From positions 87,745,824 to 87,809,823 of the forward strand of contig NC_067474.1 of assembly GCF_947179515.1 (NCBI RefSeq): DNA of 64,000 bases. Reading direction: 5' to 3'. This document shows, piece by piece, positions 47,300-58,520 of this stretch. The position numbers were made by a program, and so were the translations under genes. Under the pieces are notes generated by a model, which saw nothing but the letters and a program-made list of their open reading frames with translations, ran no database searches and had not been told where the DNA came from. This DNA comes from Apodemus sylvaticus (Eukaryota > Chordata > Mammalia > Rodentia > Muridae). How positions within the stretch are numbered: position 1 is the first letter of the stretch; each line of letters begins with the position of its first letter.

Positions 47300-47615
47300 G
47301 TCTACGTTAGGGTTTTGTTATCATGAAGAGATATGAAGTTACCAAGGCAACTTTTATAAAGGGCAACATTAAATAAGGGCTATCTTAGAGTTTCAGAGGT
47401 TCAGTATATTCCATTATGCTGAGAATCATGGCAGCAGCCAAATAACCATGGTGCTAGAGGAGGAGATGCAAATTCTGTCTTGATCCAAAGGCATCCAGAA
47501 AAATACTGTCTTCTGAAGGCTGCCAGAAGGAAGTCTCATTCCACACTGGGCAGAGCTTGAGCATTGGAGCTCTCAAGGCCATCTGTACAGTGACACACTT
47601 CCCCTAACTGTGTCT
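47300..47615 (-). repeat. Dispersed rodent repeat copy, inverted
   Basis: TACGTTAGGGTTTTGTTATCATGAAGAGATATGAAGTTACCAAGGCAACTTTTATAAAGG, then TTAGAGTTTCAGAGGTTCAG, TCTTGATCCAAAGGCATCCAG and CAGTGACACACTTCCCC. Same terminal pattern as the 46238 copy but a different body, so a related subfamily. Confidence 0.6.
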
Positions 47616-48414
47616 GTAAGAGTCACTATAGATAAGTTGAATTGAGGAGGGAAAACCAGCCACATAGATGAGACAGACTACCTTGAGGGATATGTTCTAA
47701 ACTAAAAAAAAAAAAAAAAGTAAAATGAGAGATAGCATGAATAATACCAGAATATATCTCTCTGGCTACAGATACAGTGTAACTAATTACTTCACATTCT
47801 TGCATCCAGGCCCCCTGCTTTCGGGACTATATCCCTTCAAATTATGGGATTCTTACCTGGTCCATAACTCAAATACAGAAACAGATACTCTCAGACAAAA
47901 TCTTTTACCAGTTATCTGTGTTTTCCTAAAACCAATTGAGTTAACATCTAATAATTATACTCAGAGTCTTTTTAACCATAATTATTATAATTTATTATAC
48001 TATATTATATTTTTAACATTTGTATTTATATACAATATATTTTCTATAATATGACATTATATTAAACATATATTTTATATCACATGTGATTTGATGAATC
48101 AGGCAAGAGAGGTTAAAATTTTCTATATAAATAAAGTTAGTAAGAATTGATACACCTCTTCACATTTTACCAATAAATCACCAAACCAAGGTAAATGATA
48201 TCTCAAGTCCTAGACTTTCCAGGATCTCACTAAATACAATAAGGAGTGTGAAAATAGTTTGTTTTAAGTACTATGCAAGTAGGAAATAGCAGGCATAGTG
48301 TAGTCTACAAATAATTGACAAGAATTATAGAGTTAAAATTTTATGTTTATATAAATTTTTCAATGACTTCTCAGAAGGACATGGAAGAAGAAAGTGATAA
48401 AATTTCCTTTGATG
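47616..48414. other. Very AT-rich spacer
   Basis: Includes A16 at 47705 and a TTATAATTTATTATACTATATTATATTTTT-type stretch near 47990-48060. Nothing coding. Confidence 0.5.
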
Positions 48415-49540
48415 GAAACTCTAAGCTTCCCTTTTATTTTTGTTTTTTTCTCATGCAAATGCATCCTGACTACAGTTTCCCCTCCTTCCACTATCCCAGC
48501 TTCCCATCTGCCCTCTCACTCACATTGACTGCTCCTGTTTCCTTTCAGACAAGAGCAGGTCTCCCATTGATATCAACCAAAAATTGCATAACAAGATGCA
48601 TTAACACTATGCACAAATCCTCCTGTCAAGGATGGAAAGAAGCAACCCAGTAGAGGAAGAGGCCCAAGAGCAGACAAATGAGTCAGAAACACCCGACTCC
48701 CACTGATAGGTATCACAAAAACCCAAAGCTAAATCACCACAACATATGTGCTTCTACTCCCATGAGATGCTGGAGGAAGTCACTCTTGTAATGGGGCTAA
48801 GCACTAATCTATGAGTATAGCAAACATTGGTAGTAATCTTCTTGGGATTTTTGTTTGGTCTTTCTGTTTGGCCAGATGTGTTTGGTTCCACCCTAGGTCT
48901 CCTGGCCAACTAAAATCTGGTTGCAGGGCATCCACGCAGTGTCAGGCATGGACTTCCTTTGTTGACATTGGCCATTGGTTGGCCACTCCCACAAGCTCTG
49001 AGTCACTCCTGACCCACTACATCTTGCAGGCCAGATAGGTTGTATGTCAATGGCATTATGGCTGAATTGCTTGCCCAGTCCTACTATCAGAAGCCTTGCC
49101 AAGTTACAAGAGGTGGTTGATTCAGGCTCTGTATCGAACATTAGTAGGAGTCTTTGCCCTCATAGGAGTAGCTCTCATAGGTTCCAGGATGTTTTCACTG
49201 GACTAGGTTTCCACATTGCCCCCAAATGCCAGCCAGTCTGTCCCTTCTACTTCACCTGATCTTTCCTGTTCCCAGCCCCACCAACACTTGTACTCTGTTC
49301 TATATCCTTTTATCAGGGAGATCTATGCATTCAACCTCTGTGATCTGTTGATTGTTGCATGGTTATCCTTTATTTAATAACTAATATTCAGTTATAAGTG
49401 AGTACAAATCAAGTTTATCTTTCTGGGTGTGGGTTGCCTCACTCAAGATTATTTTTTCTAGTCCCATGCTTTTGCCTGCAAATTCCAAGATGTCATTATT
49501 TTAACCACTGTGTAATACTCCATTGTGTAAATAAACAACT
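48415..49540 (-). mobile_element. Old L1 (Lx-type): 3' UTR and ORF2 end
   Basis: The reverse complement of an old murine L1 3' UTR: GTCTCCCATTGATATCAACC, GGCCCAAGAGCAGACAAATGAGTC, CTAATCTATGAGTATAGC, GTTTGGTTCCACCCTAGGTCTC, GTGTCAGGCATGGACTTCC, TTGGTTGGCCACTCCCACAAG. It is followed by the ORF2 3' end (TTGCCTCACTCAAGATTATT, ACTGTGTAATACTCCATTGTGT). 5' truncated near 49540. The ORFs reported here are antisense noise. Confidence 0.8.
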
Positions 49541-49662
49541 AGGTTATCACTCTACTTAAACTGTCAAAGCCAGATTAGAGAGAACTCAAGATTTCTAATT
49601 CCAAAACTTAAGTCTTCAGTGCTATATCACAGAAGAGAGAACTTAGATCAGATCTATTTCAT

Positions 49663-49755
49663 CTCTGTCTCTGTCTCTCTGTCTCTCTGTCTCTCTCTGT
49701 CTCTCTGTCTCTGTCTCTGTCTCTGTCTCTCTCTGCCTCTCTCTGCCTCTCTCTG

Positions 49756-49788
<33 letters not shown>

Positions 49789-49790
49789 GT
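49663..49790. repeat. (TCTG/TC)n compound microsatellite
   Basis: About 128 bp of CTGT and CT units with CTGC interruptions; it gives false Ser/Leu/Cys and Arg/Glu/Asp repeat ORFs on both strands. Confidence 0.97.
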
Positions 49791-49834
49791 TGCATACATG
49801 TATACAAGTGCATATGCACTTATACACTGTGTGT

Positions 49835-50020
49835 GGCAAGGCCAGGTCACCCTCTCTGTCTCTCTGCTAGGTGATGCCTGCTTGCCTGATGTCATGTTTC
49901 TCCCATGGTTGCCATGATTCAACCTTTCAAACTGTAAGCAAACCATCAATGAAAAGATTTCTTTTATATATTGCCTTTGTCATAGTGTCGCTTCAGAACA
50001 ATAAAATGGTAACTAAGATA
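49835..50020 (+). repeat. Dispersed rodent repeat, 3' terminal part
   Basis: GTAAGCAAACCATCAATGAAAAG, then GCCTTTGTCATAGTGTCGCTTCAGAACAATAAAATGGTAACTAAGATA, the shared terminal pattern of this family. Confidence 0.6.
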
Positions 50021-50109
50021 ATGCTCTAAGAACAAAGATGATAAAAAGATTTTTGTCCCTTTCTTAGATTTAACTAAGCAAATAAATAATTTTTAAAACC
50101 AGTTCTATA

Positions 50110-50505
50110 ACTTTTGTTAGAAACCACTTTATTTTTGAGATTATAATTTAAATGCATTATTTCATCCCTCCCTTTCCTCTCGTTAAACTCTCCCATGTAC
50201 CATCCCCAACTCTTCTTCAAATTCATGGACTCTTTCTTGCTAATAGCTACTGCAGGCAAATATATTCCTAAATATAGTATCATATTTTGTTTATATAATG
50301 TTACTTATATGCATGTTTTTAGTGCTGACTGTTTGGTTCTGGACAACTCTTTGGTGTGTTCTTCTCTATGGAAGGCTGTGTCTTCAGTTCTTAGCTTTTC
50401 TCAGTCACCTACAGTTCTTTGTGTAGAGTTGAGACTTGGTGGGATTTTCTCCTTCCAGTTTGGCATGTTCTCTGGTATAATCCTTTTCAAATAAAAAACC
50501 CAATT
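50110..50505 (-). mobile_element. Old L1 (Lx-type) 3' UTR fragment
   Basis: CCCTCCCTTTCCTCTCGTTAAACTCTCCCATGTACC, then TATAATGTTACTTATATGCATG, CTGACTGTTTGGTTCTGGACAACTC and CAGTTCTTTGTGTAGAGTTGAGAC is the reverse complement of an old murine L1 3' UTR. It is collinear with the old element at 24.3-25.0 kb (GTAGTTCTTTGTCTAG). Confidence 0.65.
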
Positions 50506-50689
50506 TTTAGCACATCTCTTATATTCTCTGCTTTTATGAATACTCAGTAAGACTTTAGGCTACTGATAATTTATTAATCAGCTTGCAATATTTGTGAACC
50601 TTTAAAGATGGGTCTTATGAACTAGTATGAAACTAGGAGGTGGTTGCTTTTATTTATTTTACTTTATTTCTGTTTTGTTTTATTTCTTT

Positions 50690-50837
50690 TTCTTTCTTTT
50701 TTTTTTGAGAGAGAAAGCCTTACAATATATCCCACATTAGCTTCCTCAAATTTATAGTTCCCATGCCTTAGCCTAACCAGTGGGAAGATGACATAAGGAA
50801 GCCTGGGGTCTGAAGAAAGAGAAATTATGTACAAGCT

Positions 50838-50871
<34 letters not shown>

Positions 50872-51020
50872 ATGGAGACTTAGAGAAGGACTTTGGCCCT
50901 TCACTACCATTATATGTCAATTGTTGTGACTAGGTACAGCCCTTGGTATGCATTGACCTCTCTCATTGACTAAGTAGGGCCCTACATTCCTGAAATCATA
51001 GCACTATGCACTACAGTGTC
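50690..51020 (-). mobile_element. Decayed SINEs (B1-like then B3/B2-like) around a (TG)n array
   Basis: 50700-50790 (TTTTTTTTGAGAGAGAAAGCCTTACAATATATCCC...) resembles reversed B1. 50872-51020 (GATGGAGACTTAGAGAAGGAC ... CTCATTGACTAAGTAGGGCCC) resembles reversed B3/B2. A (TG)n run lies between them at 50845-50871. Both SINE calls are weak. Confidence 0.4.
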
Positions 51021-52065
51021 TAGGAGAAAAATAAGCCAGACAAATAAACATATTGTTAAGACATGAAAAACTGAGCAAATGACAATATCTCTGTGTATGC
51101 AACTCTTATAATGCTTATTATTTTATATTTTAACAAAAATATAAAGAATGTATGAGTACAAGTACAGCAAACAAAAAGAATAGAAGAAAATGAATGAGGT
51201 GCCGCTAGAATCCACAGCTTGGGCTATAAAATAGAAAACAACAATAACAACAAAAACCAAAACAAAACAAAAAACTGAAGAGCATTGTTGATCTGCCTAC
51301 AGGAGCTGAAACTTAAATCTGATGAGCATAACCATGTTTTAAGTAAAATATGGAAATGTAGACAGTATTCTCTTCCTCAGGAAAAAAAAAATGTTTCTCA
51401 GAACATTTGAACAGATACACGCATAAAATATATTGCTTGTTGAAGCAATGCTGATAATGTGGCTTGGAGCTTTTTGATTAACAGAAACAGGCAAACTTAA
51501 AGCCTCTGCTCCCTGCAGATCTGCTTCGGTTTCTGCAGTCAATGATTAGATTTGATCACTTTTTCAGTTTTTGTTCTGTTGCTGTACCTTTTGAATTATT
51601 GGTTTGGGTTTGTCTATAATATCAGAAAAGCATACATCACAGAATTCGAGGAGTTTGATGCTTAACACACAAACCTGGGCCTCACTGGGCAGTTTCTTTC
51701 CTTATAAATGATGAGAACACAGTTGAGGAGCTTCCTTCATTACCCAAGGCCATTATCAAGAGAAAAATAGAAAACTAGCAAATGAAACTAACACTTAAAA
51801 AATGGAAAAAATGTGAAGAAGAGAAGGAACTGGTTAGAAACAGAATTTTGAACATGTTTTATATTATTCTGATCAGAATGACCAATATTTTCATGTATAT
51901 TACAGAAAGAACAAAAATAAACACTTATTGAGCACATTTTGTGTTTTGATTATTTGTTTTTGTTTTTTTTTATTTTTGTCTTTTGTGGCATTTTGGGCTT
52001 ATTATTTTTTTGAAAACCTTGCTGGCACTGAACATAAAGAAAAACAATTCAATAATAAATGTTTA
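51021..52065. other. AT-rich spacer
   Basis: Nothing recognised; several A- and T-runs. Confidence 0.45.
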
Positions 52066-52380
52066 GAGTTTGGTAGTTTCTTTGGATAACAAGGTTTTCC
52101 TGTGTAACTCCAACAGGCCTCAAATTCCAGAGTGCTTGGGTTAACAGCACTTTCTGCTTTTCCAGAAGAGCCAAGATCATATTCCCAGCACCCATTAAAT
52201 CCATTAGCATTAATAACCATTTAATCCAGTAGCATTAATAAGCCACCATTTATATCCAGTAGCAAGAGATCTGACACTCTCTTTAGGCCTCTACAGGACA
52301 CAAATGCATACATGTAGCATTCATTCACAGGGACACACATATGTATAGATAAATATATTGAAAATAAATTTTAATATGTT
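52066..52380 (+). mobile_element. Fused SINE remnants: reversed B1-like then B2-like
   Basis: 52085-52150 (TTTTCCTGTGTAACTCCAACAGGCCTCAAATTCCAGAGTGCTTGGG) reads as reversed B1. From about 52135, AACAGCACTTTCTGCTTTTCCAGAAGAG, ATATTCCCAGCACCCAT, GAGATCTGACACTCTCTTTAGGCCTC and an AAAATAAATTTTAAT end read as B2 on the plus strand. AGCATTAATA(A) is tandemly repeated inside (52206, 52229). Confidence 0.65.
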
Positions 52381-52517
52381 TGTTTAAACAATAAAAAGTG
52401 TTTTATAGATGAAGAATTCACTTCCTAGATTGCTTTGCTACATCCAACTTAGAAAGTTGGCAAATCAATCTCTTCTAATCTCCAATTCCAGTTCCTTTCC
52501 ACTTCTCTCCTCTGAGC

Positions 52518-52519
<2 letters not shown>

Positions 52520-52595
<76 letters not shown>
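52520..52595. repeat. (TG)n microsatellite
   Basis: Two TG arrays separated by CATG; polymorphic length is likely. Confidence 0.98.
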
Positions 52596-52597
<2 letters not shown>

Positions 52598-53150
52598 CCA
52601 GTGAGGTTTTTATTGGGGGTTACTAACAAAACTATGGGTGAAAGGTTACTTAATAAGTAACAAAGATAATGTTAAAGACCAGAATGTCTACCCCAGCCTG
52701 GGTAGCAACTGGCAAAACAGCTTGCTGTTCTCCATGCAGCTGACAGATGGCTTGACAGTCCAAATTCCTTTTTAAGGCAGGTTAGCTGCCCAGGGTCTCC
52801 TGTCTGCCCCCAATAATTCTTTGATCCCTTGTTCACTACTGGGTAGGGACCTTGAATCTTTTAAGTACCTGTTCTCCCTGACATGATTCTTTTTGATCCT
52901 CCTTTTCCTTCCTAGAGTGAGCATTTCAATTTGGAAGGAATATTGCAGTTCTGAGGAATATATCATATAAAAGTGGTACTGCCTCCCATAGTCTGGGCAC
53001 TCTCACATCAGTTATTAATTAAGAAAATGCCCCCAGATACACCTATGGGCCAATATGATGGAGGTACTTCCTCAATGTAGATTCTTCTTAGATATCTAGG
53101 TTTATATGAAGTTAATGAAAACCAGCACAATTGATCCTTTGCCAATATAA
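52598..53150 (-). repeat. Dispersed repeats, decayed
   Basis: 52598-52700 (GTTTTTATTGGGGGTTACTAACAAAACTATGGGTGA) is a common rodent repeat start. 52985-53145 (CATCAGTTATTAATTAAGAAAATGCCCCC ... GGGCCAATATGATGGAGGTACTTCCTCAATG) matches the inner part of the family at 46238. The unit in between is not resolved. Confidence 0.5.
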
Positions 53151-53296
53151 AATACAAATACTATTAAAATCATAACCTTTCCTTTCTTATTTGTCCTCAA
53201 GATACCATCTAAGTATTAATATCACAGTAAGAGAAAATTCAACTTTTAAAAGTTCCACAATCTTTTAAAACTTCTTACAATTTAAAAGCCCAAGTT

Positions 53297-53390
53297 CTTT
53301 TTTTCATTACATATTTTCTTTATTTACATTTCAAATGTTATCCTTTTTCCTGTTTCCCCCCTCCCAGAAACCTCCTATCCCATCCTTGAA
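53297..53390 (-). mobile_element. L1 3' end fragment
   Basis: TACATATTTTCTTTATTTACATTTCAAATGTTATCC followed by a C-rich tract is the reverse complement of an L1 3' terminus with its polypurine tract. Severely 5' truncated. Confidence 0.8.
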
Positions 53391-53606
53391 GCCCTGGTTA
53401 GGCCCAACTCTGGTATGTTAACTCTATCCCTATCCTGAGTCTGGGACCCATAGGTGGAGAGAAGTTGGAAAGGTCTTGCCTGCCACTCTGTCCTTACACA
53501 CTGAAGCATCAGACGCAGGATTCCTGGGTCCAGGGTGCACTCACCTTGATCTTTGGACTGCTTCAAGTCTCCAATGAGTAAGTGCCAATGATACTGTAAA
53601 TACATA
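53391..53606. other. Spacer before the retrocopy
   Basis: Moderate GC content, no motif recognised; it could contain decayed 5' sequence of the following retrocopy. Confidence 0.4.
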
Positions 53607-54040
53607 TGCTCTTAAACTGCCCCACAGGATTCAGATGCTGTGACAATAAACGCTGCCTGGAAAAGAAAGGCCTGGGATACTGGAAATAACCTCTTCAGGA
53701 TCATGTTCATCACCATATGGGCCACTGTACCCGTTTGTTCATCTGTGGCCTAGTGAGGCACTTCTGTCCCAGCTGCAGAGAGCTACAGCATGACGTCAGA
53801 ACAGCAGATCATCAGACACCTCCAGAACCACCCACCACTGCTCCCCTAGGATCAATGGTGGATCACCTCTTTGGATCACCTCTTTGGATCACCTCTTTGG
53901 ATCCCCCATCACCCTATAGTCAGGTTGCTCTGAAGCCAACTCTTACAGAACCACCTCCTCCCTACAGCCTCAGGCCTGAGGGCCCTGCTGGCCAGATGAG
54001 AGGGACTGGCTAGACAATCCCTTGAGCTACCAGCCTCCCC
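53607..54040 (+). pseudogene. TMEM92-like retropseudogene (PPxY membrane protein)
   Basis: Order of decayed protein features: a Cys-rich stretch (CPTGFRCCDNKRC, 53618-53662), a membrane-like segment in another frame (LFRIMFITIWATVPV, from 53691), then FICGLVRHFCPSCRE and a Pro-rich tail with PPSPY and PPPPY motifs (residues 63-67 and 79-83 of the 98-residue frame starting at 53717). This order resembles TMEM92, a small single-pass protein with PPxY motifs that could bind WW domains. A stop at 53687 and frame changes near 53690, 53735 and 54010 show it is dead. No intron interrupts the tail. A 13-bp repeat (53860-53900) enlarges the Pro-rich part. The family name is from memory of the motif pattern. 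Confidence 0.6.
53860..53903 (+). repeat. 13-bp tandem repeat in the pseudogene
   Basis: GGATCACCTCTTT begins at 53860, 53873 and 53886, with a partial fourth unit at 53899. Likely a slippage product after loss of coding constraint. Confidence 0.9.
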
Positions 54041-55034
54041 ACCCCCCACTAACCTCTTGGTTCAAGCCCAGGACCCTGGAATGCCTGCCTATCCCATAAC
54101 GTCTCTTGTCCTTTGATTTAATGTTTTTATATACTGCCACCCCTCCCCTTTTGTCATAAGAGCTAAGCTGTATCCATAATCTCTATCCCTCACTAAAGGC
54201 TGTTGCCATTATTAAGAATTGGGGGGTGCCTCTAGTGGATGTAAAGAAACAATCTTGACTGGATCACTTATTCTGCCATCCTACAGAAGTGCTTCTGTGC
54301 CTGAAAGAGACTGAAGAGTGAATTGCACGGGATCTGAGCCATTTTCCAACCATGAAGACAGAGAGGATTTTGCTGTACAACATCACAAGAACTGAGTTTC
54401 CGTAGCTGGCTGCTAAGTAGTAATGGTCACTGCATTGACCACCTCCTGGGAGGACTGAGCATCCAAGATGTGAATGAATGCTTAGACCTTCAGCTTCCTG
54501 GGACCTCGGGGGCACTAAAGAAAGGATCTGGAAAGTTCCTACAATCCTATTCTAGTACTGTGACCTGCTTTCCCAGGAGAACAGAACTTGATTAGGCATG
54601 GGACTCTTAGGGAGGTACAAGTCAGAAAACTGCCTTCCAGGAGAAGGGTAATGTGGGGAGAAATTCTGGAGAGGCAGGCGTGGTTAGACTTGTGTGGAGT
54701 GAGGCCAAAGCACACTTCCACATTCCTCTCCTGGAATCCCTTGGAGCAAGAGGAGAAGCACACCCCATCTTGCTTCTCCTGCTGAGCCAGGCTCTACAGC
54801 TCAACACTCCCCAAAGTTAACTCCTGAAGGGAAAAAGGTTTTGTCCTGTGACTGAAGGACTGAGTACAGCTTAGAGCTTGTACTGTCTGGAGGGGGTGGG
54901 GGGACTGAAGACAGTTTCTGGTGCCAAGGCTTTGACAGCTTACCCATGTCTTCACTGTGTGTGTTGCAGAGGGCTGAAGGTCAACGTTTCTCTTCAGACA
55001 GATAACACAATCAATGGTCACTGCTCAGGTGTGC
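54041..55034 (+). other. Probable 3' UTR or flank of the retrocopy
   Basis: GC-richer, mRNA-like sequence without introns, repeats or a conserved ORF. It may be the long 3' UTR of the retrocopied mRNA, since an AATAAA and A-rich tail follow at 55854-55915. This link is inferred from position only. Confidence 0.3.
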
Positions 55035-55125
55035 AGACAAGGCAGGTATAGCTGTCCTGGATTCCCTCTGTAGACCAGGTTGTCTTCAAATTCAGGATCT
55101 TAAGGAATACTCATCCCTAGGCTAC
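55035..55125 (-). mobile_element. B1 SINE fragment
   Basis: GCAGGTATAGCTGTCCTGGATTCCCTCTGTAGACCAGGTTGTCTTCAAATTCAG is the reverse complement of the B1 3' half. 5' part missing. Confidence 0.8.
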
Positions 55126-55317
55126 CACAGAAGATGGCAGGACAGGGATTCCAGCTAGTTTCAGGCTCTGAGAACTGGGCTTTTCCCTGTAGGAGGAGGC
55201 CAACTCAGCCTGCTTGTCACCTACCTGATATCGAAGATGGTATAGGGCTTTTAATTCAGTGGTATTGCCTGCATATGGTGACTTTCCTGAAGTTCAGTGG
55301 CTGAAATATATTATTTA

Positions 55318-55466
55318 AAATGTGCATCAGTGTTTTGTGAGGGTGTCAGATCTCCTAGAACTGGTGTTCTAGATGGCTAGGAGTAGCCAGGTGGGTGTTG
55401 GGAGTTGAAACTGGGTCCTGAAGAGTAGTCTGTGTTCTTAACCTCTGAGCCATCTCTCCAATCGCC
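55318..55466 (-). mobile_element. B2 SINE
   Basis: GTCAGATCTCCTAGAACTGG, AGCCAGGTGGGTGTTGGGAGTTGAAACTGGGTCC and TTCTTAACCTCTGAGCCATCTCTCCAATC are the reverse complement of B2; the right end is the tRNA-like head. Confidence 0.9.
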
Positions 55467-55853
55467 CGAGTGAGTCTATTCCCACTAAGTATAGTCACAA
55501 CTATGGGTAAGAGTCACGTTTTCAGCGGTGACCTAGCACTGTCTATTCTACCAATATTTATAAAAATCACTGCTCTACTATTCCTGTCCTGAGTATCCAG
55601 AATGAGACCAGATGCAATGCCACTTCTAAAGATAAACCTGCAGAGGGACCCATACTACAGGCTCACAAAGATGCACTTCTTCTGGTGTACAGGACCGGGT
55701 GGGGTGTGAAACAATGGTCCATAGCCATTGAACTATAGGGACTTGTTCTGTAAGGCAGGCGCCAACAATAAACACCTATCACCTATGGATGAAGGATCTG
55801 TCATGCCAACCTACATTGTATCTGTCTTACTGGTAGAAAAGACTAGTTTTGTA

Positions 55854-55916
55854 AAATAAAAGTAATGATTACATTTTTAAAAAAATGAAATGAAAAGAAT
55901 GAAATGAAATGAAAGA
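55854..55916 (+). other. AATAAA and (GAAAT)n A-rich tail
   Basis: AAATAAAAG at 55855, then TTTTTAAAAAAATGAAATGAAAAGAATGAAATGAAATGAAAG. It looks like the polyadenylation site and decayed A tail of a retrotransposed mRNA, possibly the TMEM92-like copy upstream. Confidence 0.4.
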
Positions 55917-56505
55917 ATATATTTCCTCACTTTTAGACTGAAACTCCATGATAATACAAAAATGCCAGAGTTAGTAGAGCTGAGTCCTAATTCAACTGAT
56001 CTAGGATTAGGTTTATGATTTACATTCACTCAGTTTGCTCTCTCAAAAAGAAAAAAGAAAACAAAACAAAACCACCAACACTAACAACAACAACAAAAAA
56101 CAGCCTCTTGCCCAAACCTCTTGATGTAAAGAAGAAAATACTACTTATCAACCCTGAAAAACTACCTATGGATAATTGTGGACAATTGACTCAATCATAG
56201 AATCTAACTTTTCTTGCCTAAAGTTTCAATGAACAGATACATATTTTTTATCTTCCTGAAATATGATGTAAAATATATCCAGGGGAAAATTCTCATTGCA
56301 GAAAGATGATAAGATGCTTTTTACACCTTCCAAAATTCCCTTTATCCCAGAGAGGATATGTAGGGGTACGTGTTTAAAAACCATTGTAACCCAGAGAATT
56401 TTTGTGCTTAAAAAGACAAAACTTATTTCAGCAAAGTGTGTATAACATGAATACTCAATAAAAGATGGTTGTTTATCCTGGTCTTCCTAATTTGCATTTG
56501 TGCAT
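55917..56505. other. AT-rich spacer
   Basis: Nothing recognised. Confidence 0.45.
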
Positions 56506-56705
56506 CTTTATTTAAATCAGTGCCTCTTAGGTCTCATAATGCTGCAACCCTTTAGTACAGTTCCTCATGTTGTGGTGACTACCCAACCATAAAATTATTT
56601 CTTTGCTACCTCATAACTTTAATTTTGCTACTGTTATGAATTTTAATGTAACCATCTGATATGCAGAATATCTGATATGTGTCTCCCCTAAAGGGCTCAC
56701 AATTC
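56506..56705 (+). mobile_element. URR1-like DNA transposon fossil (hAT-type)
   Basis: CTGCAACCCTTTAGTACAGTTCCTCATGTTGTGGTGAC, CCAACCATAAAATTATTTCTTTGCTAC, TAATTTTGCTACTGTTATGAATTTTAATGTAA and ATCTGATATGCAGAATATCTGATATG match the rodent non-autonomous hAT-Charlie element known as URR1, which has no coding capacity. Recognised from memory of the consensus. Confidence 0.8.
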
Positions 56706-57229
56706 AATTGTAGACTTAAACTCTACATCAGGAGAATTACCATGATACATATTACATATATCCTTTTAATTTTAATTCTGAGCGTCATTGATGATTCCAG
56801 TATGTTTTACTTGAATATTAGATAGGCAAAAGAAATTTGCAGACATACACATTCTTCTGCCAACCAACATTGCCAAAATTATGCAAAATAAGCAAAGGGT
56901 AGGAATATTGTAAGTTCCAACAAGAAAAAAAAAAGAGGACACATGGAAAGTTACATAAATTAGGATCAATGTGACAGCAAAAAAAGTCATATGATGGTGG
57001 AGAATTTTCTCATTTCTTCTATTCACTTATTCAGTTGTAGCTAGAATGTAAAATTACTAAAATTACAATACTGATATTTTGCAAATGACAACTCCTAGCT
57101 CTTGTTTTTGTTCTTAATATTACTTTGAAAATGACTAGAGCTGAGCTACAGAGATTACGAAGGAGGAAGCTGAGAATTATACCCCTAGTCAACAAAAATT
57201 TTTCAGAAACTGTAAAAGTACTTTTATGT
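56706..57229. other. AT-rich spacer
   Basis: Nothing recognised; the minus-strand ORF 56772-57026 has hydrophobic runs but no family motif. Confidence 0.45.
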
Positions 57230-57720
57230 AAAAGTAACTTTTATTCATCTGTAGAAAATGTCATCTTGGAGGCTTACTGCTGAATAAGCTCACTTTTTCT
57301 AGTTTTTGTGAACTCTAGCTGGCTGGTTTAACTCAGCTGTTATGTCTGCAACTTCTCTCCAAACTGCCTGATTCAATGTGGTTTCTCTCAGCTTCTCAAT
57401 AAATTGCTCTGCTTCACCTAAAACTAACTTTAAAATTTTTTTTTTCTAATCTTCTGGCTTCTTCTTATTCTCTGACTTCAATTGTCTCTGATGACTTCCA
57501 TTGAACTGCATGAACTCACAAACTCAACTCCACTGAACTGTACTTACCTTACTCTTCTAACTCTTTCTCCCTATTCTGCTCTTAAATAGCTTCCATCTAA
57601 CTCATCGTCTAACTCTTTGTCTGATTTGTCAGTTTGTCTGCCCCTGAAATAGATGTCACTTTTTTAAATTAGAAGTATTTACTAAAGAATTACAGACAGA
57701 GGATTAAAGTATACTTGTGT
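57230..57720. repeat. CT-rich degenerate repeat (possible LTR or RMER-type element)
   Basis: Many CTAACTC, GAACTC and ACTGAACTG motifs between 57300 and 57640 (for example TCCATCTAACTCATCGTCTAACTC) make an internally repetitive block, with CTCAATAAATTGCTCTGC at 57400 as a possible polyadenylation signal. Family uncertain. Confidence 0.35.
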
Positions 57721-57879
57721 ACTGGAGTGTCTGCACTCCAACCAGATCACATAGACTTAGGTCTTTGGATGGTATCAGAGCAGCCATGTTGCTGGTTTAA
57801 AATTTCTCTATATGAAACATACTATAAAAAATTATTGACATGAAAGGGACCAATGTTAAATGTTCAGTATGATACTTGC

Positions 57880-58055
57880 AGAGTGAGATGGCTCAGCTGT
57901 AAAGATATTTGCTGCAACGTTAAGCAACCTGAATTTATTCCCAGAAGCCTGCGTTATGAAAAAAATAGAACATATTCTGGCAACTTTTTCTTTACTTCCA
58001 CATAGATGCTATGACTAGCATGTGTCCTCTAAAAGGCAAAATAAATAAATGTGTG
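57880..58055 (+). mobile_element. B3/B2-type SINE
   Basis: AGAGTGAGATGGCTCAGCTGTAAAGATATTTGCTGC is the tRNA-derived head (A-box region). AACCTGAATTTATTCCCAGAAGCC, TTCCACATAGATGCTATGAC and CATGTGTCCTCTAAAAGGCAAAATAAATAAATG follow in B3 order. Confidence 0.8.
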
Positions 58056-58506
58056 CTTTTCTTATGTTTCAAAAATACAGAAGCTATAGTTTTTTTTAAA
58101 AAAAAAATATCTAAGCAATAAAGTAAGCCCAACTGTAGAAACCCCCAACAAAGAAATATATGAACAACAACAAAAACAAACAAGCAAAAAAAAAAAAAAC
58201 AAAAAACAAAAAAACAAGCAAAGAAACAAAACCTCAACCAATTAATCAGAGAAATGAACAAGCAATAAAATCAACAAAAACCTAGCTCCTTCAAAACTAT
58301 TGATCTCAGTGTGGTCTCTAATGAAACTGAGCTAGATTAAAAAAAAAAAATCCAGGGAAGTCAAATTAAATCAGAACAGATTAAAAAAAAAACCATGAAA
58401 ATGATTTTTAGAAGAATCACAAGACAAAAAAAGCTAAAAAAATAACGAACTCAACACAAGATATAAGAAATGTTTAAATTAAAATTTTCAATCAAAAACC
58501 TCCAAG
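58056..58506. other. A-rich spacer
   Basis: A-runs and AACAACAAC/CAAAAAACAAA-type sequence at 58140-58260 and again 58330-58450; no coding content. Confidence 0.6.
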
Positions 58507-58520
58507 GAAAGCACAATCAA

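Noticed and set aside
49619..49949. Ser/Leu/Cys-rich ORF on one strand and Arg/Glu/Asp-rich ORFs on the other
   Set aside because: Translation of the TCTG/TC microsatellite.
52409..52660. ORF with a Cys-Val repeat
   Set aside because: Translation of the (TG)n array.
53717..54013. Intact small membrane-protein gene
   Set aside because: The conserved parts lie in different frames with an in-frame stop just upstream, so I call it a pseudogene.
57880..58055. Possible tRNA gene (A-box-like GATGGCTCAG)
   Set aside because: The tRNA-like head continues into a B3/B2 body with an A-rich end, so it is a SINE. The same holds for 60373-60556, 55318-55466 and 10861-11040.
57992..58261. Phe/Cys-rich hydrophobic ORF resembling a membrane protein
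   Set aside because: Translation of the reverse of an A- and CAAA-rich stretch; low complexity.
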